Source: CAZJYC01 sp964550165
Lineage (GTDB): Bacteria; Acidobacteriota; Aminicenantia; Aminicenantales; Aminicenantaceae
Reading direction: 5' to 3'
DNA: 64,000 nucleotides
Assembly (NCBI GenBank): GCA_964550165.1
Contig: CAZJYC010000002.1
Location: forward strand, 47,707-111,706
Part shown: positions 58,912-64,000 of the stretch, piece by piece
Layout: the number at the start of each line of letters is the position of its first letter
Position numbering within the stretch: the stretch's first letter is position 1
Notes under the pieces: generated by a model
The model's database searches: none
Told to the model about the DNA's origin: nothing
What the model saw: the letters and a program-made list of their open reading frames with translations, nothing else
Position numbers and translations under genes: made by a program

Positions 58912-59201
58912 TCCTTCTTTTCCTCAATTTCTTTTTCTTTCTCGCTTGGGGATAATCCCACAATCTCAAGCACCCGCCAACTTTTTCTTTTGCTTAAAGG
59001 TCTTGTCTCAATGATTCTCACGATATCTCCAACCTTGCACTTTTCATACTCATCATGAGCGAGAAATTTTTTCTTTCTCTTGATGACTTTCTTGTAAAAC
59101 GGGTGCATCACAGTCCGTTCCACCAGAACAGTCACAGTCTTTTTGGCCTTGTTGCTGATCACCACGCCGACTTTCGTTGTTTTCCTGGATCCTGTTTGCA
59201 T
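58908..59201 (-). CDS. rpsQ: 30S ribosomal protein S17
   Basis: A 97-residue OB-fold protein. GVVISNKAKKTVTVLVERTV and HDEYEKCKVGDIVRIIETRPLSKRKSWRV are the core; the last ~13 residues are a Lys/Glu tail (SEKEKEIEEKKE). It begins three bases after rpmC. Confidence 0.97.
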   Translation of the reverse strand: MQTGSRKTTKVGVVISNKAKKTVTVLVERTVMHPFYKKVIKRKKKFLAHDEYEKCKVGDIVRIIETRPLSKRKSWRVLEIVGLSPSEKEKEIEEKKE

Positions 59202-59204
59202 TCT

Positions 59205-59402
59205 CTACTTTTTCCCTTCTTTATTTTCTCTCAAGAGAGTTTTTACCCGGGCAATATCTCTTTTAACGTGTTTGAGCTTCATCGCGTTTTCCAGCTGACC
59301 AAGCTCATGCTGGAATTTTAATTTGAAGAGTTGGTCCTTGAGCTCCTCTTCTTTTCTTTCGAGTTCCTCTAGCGACATTTCTCTGAGTTCTCTTGCTTTC
59401 AT
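59205..59402 (-). CDS. rpmC: 50S ribosomal protein L29
   Basis: A 65-residue two-helix protein near the exit tunnel that contacts trigger factor and SRP. MKARELREMSLEELERKEEE and FKLKFQHELGQLENAMKLKHVKRDIARVKT are the two helices. The ATG overlaps the rplP stop as ATGA. Confidence 0.97.
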   Translation of the reverse strand: MKARELREMSLEELERKEEELKDQLFKLKFQHELGQLENAMKLKHVKRDIARVKTLLRENKEGKK

Positions 59403-59821
59403 CGCAATTCCCTGCTCTCTCTTGATACAAATCTAGTTCTCATCGGAAGCTTATGGGCGGCGAGCCTCATCGCCTCTCTGGCTGTGGCTTCGGAGATGCC
59501 CTCTAACTCGAATAAAATCTTCCCTGGTCTGATAACATCTACCCAGAACTCGGGGTCTCCCTTCCCCTTGCCCATCCTGACTTCTGTAGGCTTTTTTGTC
59601 ACTGGCTTCCAGGGGAAAGTCCTGATCCAGAGTTTCCCCTTCCTCTTCACATTTCGCGTTATGGCAATTCGGCCCGCTTCTATCTGACGGGCTGTCAGCC
59701 AGCAGGGCTCCAGGGCCTGAAGTCCATACTCTCCAAAAACAAGGTCGATGCCCCGGCAGGGCTTGCCTTTTCTGCGCCCTCTCTGGTGCTTTCTGTATTT
59801 GACCTTTTTTGGCATCAACAT
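59399..59821 (-). CDS. rplP: 50S ribosomal protein L16
   Basis: A 140-residue L16. PKKVKYRKHQRGRRKGKPCRG begins the rRNA-binding part. FGEYGLQALEPCWLTARQIEAGR and KPTEVRMGKGKGDPEFWVDVI follow, and AREAMRLAAHKLPMRTRFV ends it. Either ATG (59821 or 59815) fits; the second starts MPKKVKYRKH as in most homologues. Confidence 0.97.
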   Translation of the reverse strand: MLMPKKVKYRKHQRGRRKGKPCRGIDLVFGEYGLQALEPCWLTARQIEAGRIAITRNVKRKGKLWIRTFPWKPVTKKPTEVRMGKGKGDPEFWVDVIRPGKILFELEGISEATAREAMRLAAHKLPMRTRFVSRESRELR

Positions 59822-59823
59822 AG

Positions 59824-60492
59824 CTAAATCTCCTCGACTTCAACCGTCTGCGATGTCATCTTCGGCTTTTCGATATCTGTCCTGTAAATCCAGACCTTTA
59901 TTCCGATCTGGCCGTAGGTGGTGAAAGCCTCGGTAAAGCCATAGTCAATATCCGCTCTCAAGGTTTGAAGCGGCAATTGGCCTTTCAAATACCATTCCGA
60001 CCTCGCAATTTCCACCCCTCCCAATCGGCCCGAGCACATGACCTTGATCCCTTTGGCTCCCATCTTGAGGGCCATCTCCACGGCTCTTCTCATCGCCCGG
60101 CGGTAGGCTATTCTTTTCTCGAGCTGAACAGCGATACCCTCGGCCACCAAGAGTGCATGGAACTCAGGTTTGTCCACTTCTCTGATATCGATGTAGACTT
60201 CTTTCTCAACAATTTCCTGAAGAATTGATTTGAGGTTCTCAATCTCTTTTCCGCCTCGTCCGATGACAATCCCTGGACGCGCGGTGTGGATGACGACTCT
60301 CACCTTCGGTCCCACGCGTTCAACATCCAGTTGAGCAATTCCAGCGTGGTAGTATCTCTCCTTGATGAGCTTTTTCATTTTGAGGTCTTCATGAATCAAG
60401 CGGGGGTATTCTGCGCCTTTAGAAAACCAACGGGAGCTCCACTGTTTGTTGAAGCCCAATCGAAAACCGGTCGGATGTGTCTTCTGTCCCAC
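59824..60492 (-). CDS. rpsC: 30S ribosomal protein S3
   Basis: A 222-residue S3 at the mRNA entry tunnel. MGQKTHPTGFRLGFNKQW opens it, the KH domain has VVIHTARPGIVIGRGGKEIENL, and the C-domain ends in IDYGFTEAFTTYGQIGIKVWIYRTD. rplV ends two bases upstream. Confidence 0.97.
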   Translation of the reverse strand: MGQKTHPTGFRLGFNKQWSSRWFSKGAEYPRLIHEDLKMKKLIKERYYHAGIAQLDVERVGPKVRVVIHTARPGIVIGRGGKEIENLKSILQEIVEKEVYIDIREVDKPEFHALLVAEGIAVQLEKRIAYRRAMRRAVEMALKMGAKGIKVMCSGRLGGVEIARSEWYLKGQLPLQTLRADIDYGFTEAFTTYGQIGIKVWIYRTDIEKPKMTSQTVEVEEI

Positions 60493-60494
60493 GG

Positions 60495-60857
60495 TTATCT
60501 CCCTTTTTTCTCTTCTAAATAGATACGGACATGGCTCGTCCTTTTTAAAATTCGTGCTGCTCGCCCCATGGCCGCAGCTCGGAATCTTTTCATCTGAGGG
60601 CCCTGGTCGACGAAAATTCTGGATATATACAGATTATCAACATCGATGTTGGGCTCTTTCTGCTGCGCATTGGCGATTGCAGACCGAAGAACCTTCTCGA
60701 CAATAACACTGGCTTTCTTCTTTTTAGAAAAACGAAGAATGGTCAGAGCCTCTCCCACATACCTGTCTCTGATCAAATCGGCCACCAGCCTGCATTTCTG
60801 GGGCGCAATCTTCATGTACTTCCCTGCAGCTCGGTAAGTTACACTTTGTTCATTCAC
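60495..60857 (-). CDS. rplV: 50S ribosomal protein L22
   Basis: A 120-residue tunnel protein. AAGKYMKIAPQKCRLVADLIRD starts the domain; the long hairpin lining the tunnel is RFRAAAMGRAARILKRTSHVRIYL. It lies between rpsS and rpsC with 1-2 bp gaps. Confidence 0.97.
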   Translation of the reverse strand: MNEQSVTYRAAGKYMKIAPQKCRLVADLIRDRYVGEALTILRFSKKKKASVIVEKVLRSAIANAQQKEPNIDVDNLYISRIFVDQGPQMKRFRAAAMGRAARILKRTSHVRIYLEEKKGR

Positions 60858-60858
60858 T

Positions 60859-61149
60859 TTATTTCTTCATCCTTATTGTTCTTGCAGTTTTTGTCGTATG
60901 ACCCTTAAAGGTTCGTGTTGGGGAAAATTCCCCTAATTTATGACCAACCATGTTTTCGTTGATGAAAACAGGAATAAACTTCCTTCCATTATGAACCGCA
61001 ATCGTCATGCCCACCATGTCTGGAATGATCGTCGACCGGCGAGACCAGGTCTTGAGTACCTTCCTCTTTTCTCCCTGAGCCGCCAAAACTCTAATCTTCC
61101 TCAAGAGCTTTGGGTGGATGTAGGGTCCTTTCTTCAAAGACCTGCCCAT
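60859..61149 (-). CDS. rpsS: 30S ribosomal protein S19
   Basis: A 96-residue head protein. MGRSLKKGPYIHPKLLRKI, TWSRRSTIIPDMVGMTIAVHNGRKFIPVFINENMVGHKLGEFSPTR are typical. It starts two bases after the rplB stop. Confidence 0.97.
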   Translation of the reverse strand: MGRSLKKGPYIHPKLLRKIRVLAAQGEKRKVLKTWSRRSTIIPDMVGMTIAVHNGRKFIPVFINENMVGHKLGEFSPTRTFKGHTTKTARTIRMKK

Positions 61150-61151
61150 GA

Positions 61152-61979
61152 TTATTTACTCCTTCGTCTTATAATAAAGGTTTTGGTCCTCTTATTCCTT
61201 CTCGTCTTATATCCCTTGGTCGGTTGACCTGTCGGGCTGACAGGATGTCGGCCTCCCTTTGTTTTTCCTTCTCCGCCGCCATGAGGATGGTCGATAGGAT
61301 TCATGGCCGTCCCCCGAACCGTGGGTCTTATTCCCATCCACCGTTTCCGCCCGGCTTTCCCGATGGAAATATTCTGATGATCCAGGTTCCCAACCTGGCC
61401 GATGGTTGCTCGACAATCCAAGTGAATCTTTCTGATCTCTGAGGAAGGCATGCGTATCTGGGCATAATCTCCTTCTTTGGCTAAAACCTGAGCACCTGAA
61501 CCGGCTGACCTTGCCAGTTGACCACCCTTGTGCTTTCGCAATTCAATGTTATGGATAATCGTTCCCAGAGGAATGTATTTCAAAAGCATGGCATTTCCGG
61601 GAAGGATATCCACCTGCTTATCCGAGGAGACGATAGATTGCCCTACCTTTAAATCATACGGGGATAAAATATACCGCCTTTCACCATCTTTGTATTTGAT
61701 CAGGGCGATGAACGCGGAGCGGTTTGGGTCATACTCGACTGCCTCTACGATTCCGGGAATATCGAGTTTATCTCTCTTGAAATCAATGATACGGTACAAT
61801 CGTTTATGCCCTCCCCCATGATGACGAACGGAAATATGTCCTTTGTTGTTTCGTCCGCCTGTCTTGTTGAACGACTGAAGGAGCGGCTTATAAGGACGAT
61901 CGACTGTCAATTCTTCATAAGTCAATCCCGTCCTCTGTCGCAAGCTCGATGTGACCGGCTTGTATGCTTTTATTCCCAT
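61152..61979 (-). CDS. rplB: 50S ribosomal protein L2
   Basis: A 275-residue L2 near the peptidyl-transferase centre. MGIKAYKPVTSSLRQRTG opens it. NNKGHISVRHHGGGHKRLYR and the active-site loop PTVRGTAMNPIDHPHGGGEGK with its conserved His follow. ATG at 61979 matches homologues; an ATG eight codons earlier lies inside the rplW end. Confidence 0.97.
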   Translation of the reverse strand: MGIKAYKPVTSSLRQRTGLTYEELTVDRPYKPLLQSFNKTGGRNNKGHISVRHHGGGHKRLYRIIDFKRDKLDIPGIVEAVEYDPNRSAFIALIKYKDGERRYILSPYDLKVGQSIVSSDKQVDILPGNAMLLKYIPLGTIIHNIELRKHKGGQLARSAGSGAQVLAKEGDYAQIRMPSSEIRKIHLDCRATIGQVGNLDHQNISIGKAGRKRWMGIRPTVRGTAMNPIDHPHGGGEGKTKGGRHPVSPTGQPTKGYKTRRNKRTKTFIIRRRSK

Positions 61980-61980
61980 T

Positions 61981-62277
61981 TTAGACAGCCTCAAAATATT
62001 CAATCATTTTTTCGCCTTCTTTGAGCTTGACATAGGCTTTTTTCCAATTTTTTTTTCGACCTTCGGTCCGCCCGACCCTTCTCTTCTTGCCTGTTTTGCT
62101 CTGGACGCGGACCCGTTCCACCTTGACCTTGAAAAGCTTCTCAACGGCTTTCTTGATCTCATTTTTGCTGGCCCTCGGGTCAACCTCAAAACAAACTTCT
62201 TTATTCTTGTCCTTGAGCCATGTGCTCTTTTCGGTGATCACGGGCCTGAGAATAACTTTGTACGGATCTTGAGTCAC
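61981..62277 (-). CDS. rplW: 50S ribosomal protein L23
   Basis: A 98-residue exit-tunnel protein that docks trigger factor and SRP. PYKVILRPVITEKSTWLKDKN begins it and KKAVEKLFKVKVERVRVQSKTGKKRRVGRTEGRKKNWKKAYV carries the tunnel loop. The start overlaps rplD by four bases. Confidence 0.97.
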   Translation of the reverse strand: MTQDPYKVILRPVITEKSTWLKDKNKEVCFEVDPRASKNEIKKAVEKLFKVKVERVRVQSKTGKKRRVGRTEGRKKNWKKAYVKLKEGEKMIEYFEAV

Positions 62278-62894
62278 CTCAACCTCTCTATCAAGGATTC
62301 AAAAGCTTTTTGCGCAAAAACAAGCCATTTATGGCTAAGAATGTCATAAACGTCGACTCGACCGTGATCCACAGCTTTAACCTTTGGGATATTCCTTAGG
62401 GAAAGGAACAAATTCCTGTTCTGGCTCGAATCGACGAACAGAGCTGAATCCAGATTTAGCGCCTCGAGGAGCTTCATTCCCTCTTTTGTCTTAGGCTCCT
62501 TAAACTCCAGCGTCTTCAAGATCAGCATCTGTTTTTCTGCAAATTTCTTGGACAAAGCAGATTTCAGCGCATTCCTCTTGGCCTTTTTCGGCAGGCTATA
62601 GGAATAGTCTCTTGGCCTTGGGCCGAAGACTGTTCCTCCTTTTCTCCACAGCGGAGAGCGAATGCTCCCAGCCCGCGCCCGCCCTGTTCCTTTCTGTCTC
62701 CATGGTTTACGGCCGCTTCCGCTCACCTCTCCCCGTGTCTTTGTCGAGGCGGTTCCACGCCTTTGGTTAGCCCGATAATTGACAACGGCTTCATAGAGCA
62801 GGTTTTCTTTATAAGGATAGCCAAACACTTCTCCCGGAACGCTGATTTCGGCAATTTTCTTACCTTTATGATCTAAAACGTGCGTCTTATACAT
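62274..62894 (-). CDS. rplD: 50S ribosomal protein L4
   Basis: A 206-residue L4. NQRRGTASTKTRGEVSGSGRKPWRQKGTGRARAGSIRSPLWRKGGTVFGPRPRDY is the loop reaching the tunnel constriction. The C-terminal globular part ends YDILSHKWLVFAQKAFESL. It starts three bases after rplC; L4 also represses the S10 operon in E. coli. Confidence 0.97.
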   Translation of the reverse strand: MYKTHVLDHKGKKIAEISVPGEVFGYPYKENLLYEAVVNYRANQRRGTASTKTRGEVSGSGRKPWRQKGTGRARAGSIRSPLWRKGGTVFGPRPRDYSYSLPKKAKRNALKSALSKKFAEKQMLILKTLEFKEPKTKEGMKLLEALNLDSALFVDSSQNRNLFLSLRNIPKVKAVDHGRVDVYDILSHKWLVFAQKAFESLIERLR

Positions 62895-62897
62895 TTT

Positions 62898-63560
62898 TTA
62901 CTCTTTCTTTGCTGTCTTAAGAAGCCCAGGCTGATAATTGGCTTTCCTGATCAAAAGATACCCTCCTTGAGCCCCAGGAACAGCGCCCTTGACCACCAGG
63001 AGATTATTCTCTTTATCGGCTTGAATCACCGTCAGGTTTCTGGCCGTGACTCTCTGGCTGCCCATATGACCCGGCAGTCGTTTTCCCTTTAAAACTCGAG
63101 ATGGAAAAGCTGAAGCTCCTATGGAACCGGGCCTTCTGTGGAACATCGACCCATGGCTCCCACCACCACCTTTAAACCCGTGACGTTTGAAGACTCCGGC
63201 AAAGCCTCTTCCCTTGCTCGTCCCAACCACATCCACTCTCTCTCCCACCTTAAAAATATCCACAAACAACTGATCGCCTTCTTTCACTCCGGTGTTCTCC
63301 TCGAATCGAAACTCTCGGAGGATTCTGGTCGGAGGAATGCCACTCTTGGTGAAATGTCCTGTTTGAGCCTTGTTTGGCCTCTTCGCTCCTCTCTCCTCTA
63401 CCAGTCCCAACTGAAGAGCGGAATAACCATCCTTTTCCTTTGTTTTTTTCTGGACGACCGTGCACGGACCGGCTTTAATGACTGTAACCGCAGAGACGTT
63501 TCCCTCTTCATCAAAAGTCTGCGTCATTCCTATCTTTCTCCCGATTATGCCTTCAACCAT
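62898..63560 (-). CDS. rplC: 50S ribosomal protein L3
   Basis: A 220-residue assembly-initiating protein. GIIGRKIGMTQTFDEEGN starts it. RGFAGVFKRHGFKGGGGSHGSMFHRRPGSIGASAFPSRVLKGKRLPGHMGSQRVT is the long tip that reaches the A-site region. It begins two bases after rpsJ. Confidence 0.97.
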   Translation of the reverse strand: MVEGIIGRKIGMTQTFDEEGNVSAVTVIKAGPCTVVQKKTKEKDGYSALQLGLVEERGAKRPNKAQTGHFTKSGIPPTRILREFRFEENTGVKEGDQLFVDIFKVGERVDVVGTSKGRGFAGVFKRHGFKGGGGSHGSMFHRRPGSIGASAFPSRVLKGKRLPGHMGSQRVTARNLTVIQADKENNLLVVKGAVPGAQGGYLLIRKANYQPGLLKTAKKE

Positions 63561-63562
63561 CT

Positions 63563-63883
63563 CTATTCTCCTCCGGTCCCAAAGGCCTGAATTTCCACAT
63601 CAATCCCAGCGGGCAAATCTAATTTCTGGAGCTCCTCAATTGTCTCGTTGTTGTATTCACTGATATCGATCAATCTCTTGTGAATTCTCATCTCGAAGTG
63701 TTCTCTGGATCGTTTATCCACATGAGGAGAACGAAGGACACAAAACCTATGAATGCGGGTCGGCAAGGGTGTAGGACCTGCAATCTTTGCTCCTGTTCTT
63801 TTGGCTTTAATAATTATGTCTTTGACAGACTGGTCTAAGAGTCGATGATCAAAGGACTGAAGTCTTATTCTTATTTTTTCCAT
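63563..63883 (-). CDS. rpsJ: 30S ribosomal protein S10 (NusE)
   Basis: A 106-residue S10. KIRIRLQSFDHRLLDQSVKDIIIKAKRTGAKIAGPTPLPTRIHRFCVLRSPHVDK is the fold, HFEMRIHKRLIDI follows. S10 also works with NusB in antitermination. It is the first gene of the S10 block, 62 bp after tuf. Confidence 0.97.
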   Translation of the reverse strand: MEKIRIRLQSFDHRLLDQSVKDIIIKAKRTGAKIAGPTPLPTRIHRFCVLRSPHVDKRSREHFEMRIHKRLIDISEYNNETIEELQKLDLPAGIDVEIQAFGTGGE

Positions 63884-63945
63884 TGTCCTTGTCCTCAGTT
63901 CTCCTCACATTTTTTGCTGATTTCTATTGATCGTGTCCTAACCTC

Positions 63946-64000
63946 TTACTCTGCGATTTCGGTGACCGAGCCGGCTCCGACTGTCCGCCCTCCTTCTCGA
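63946..64000 (-). CDS. tuf: elongation factor Tu, C-terminal tip (cut by the window edge)
   Basis: The last 17 codons (REGGRTVGAGSVTEIAE, then TAA) match the end of domain III of EF-Tu. The rest lies beyond the window. The order tuf-rpsJ is the classical str/S10 junction. Confidence 0.9.
   Translation of the reverse strand, partial: REGGRTVGAGSVTEIAE

Overview
The window looks like the chromosome of an uncultured, anaerobic, Gram-negative bacterium. The double-membrane inference rests on a TolC/RND efflux system, an outer-membrane barrel, lipoproteins and a LysM transglycosylase. The anaerobic inference rests on a class II (B12-dependent) ribonucleotide reductase and a Thi4 thiazole synthase with the sulfide-using histidine active site. 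Genes of the Aminicenantes/Acidobacteriota kind come to mind, but I cannot fix the phylum from sequence alone. There is no CRISPR array, phage, tRNA or rRNA gene that I can see.

Layout. 0-8.4 kb: scattered single genes (AIR-synthase-like protein, nrdJ, thiamine-binding protein, DUF4143-type ATPase, an amidinotransferase-fold enzyme, mnmA) with two gene remnants: a decayed isocitrate/isopropylmalate dehydrogenase start and a 167-bp copy of the amidinotransferase gene. 8.8-13.2 kb: carAB. 13.4-23.4 kb: a copper-defence island on the minus strand (SHOCT protein, csoR, copA, cupredoxin, tolC-like, cusB, cusA), headed by a sigma70 promoter that carries a CsoR-like operator. 23.5-27.6 kb: yebC-ruvC-ruvA-ruvB-queA, tightly coupled. 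27.7-31.0 kb: trpB2-type gene, PfkB kinase and MTA phosphorylase on the minus strand. 31.5-37.1 kb: sirtuin-larC and folE-metG-PqqB-like. 37.1-42.1 kb: tsaC, a barrel protein behind a sigma54-like site, thi4, nitroreductase, glycosyltransferase and LEA-like protein. 42.8-48.6 kb: papain-like lipoprotein, cca, galE, MltD-like transglycosylase. 48.7-64 kb: the complete S10-spc-alpha ribosomal block on the minus strand, from the 3' tip of tuf to rplQ, in the classical order and with many 1-10 bp overlaps.

Accessory signal. The most unusual non-coding content is a set of short dispersed elements. They have related AAGCATC-type ends, and several have matching inverted ends or flanking target duplications. 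Two copies share a 72-bp hairpin whose arms stay paired between copies (one G-U versus one G-C). Two others share a ~313-bp block in opposite orientation 11 kb apart, with a conserved 10-bp stem. These elements carry no transposase and create false reading frames. Several promoters are readable: nrdJ with a perfect 14-bp palindrome between -35 and -10, csoR, yebC, mtnP, thi4, the peptidase, mltD, and a tandem sigma70/sigma54 pair before the barrel gene.
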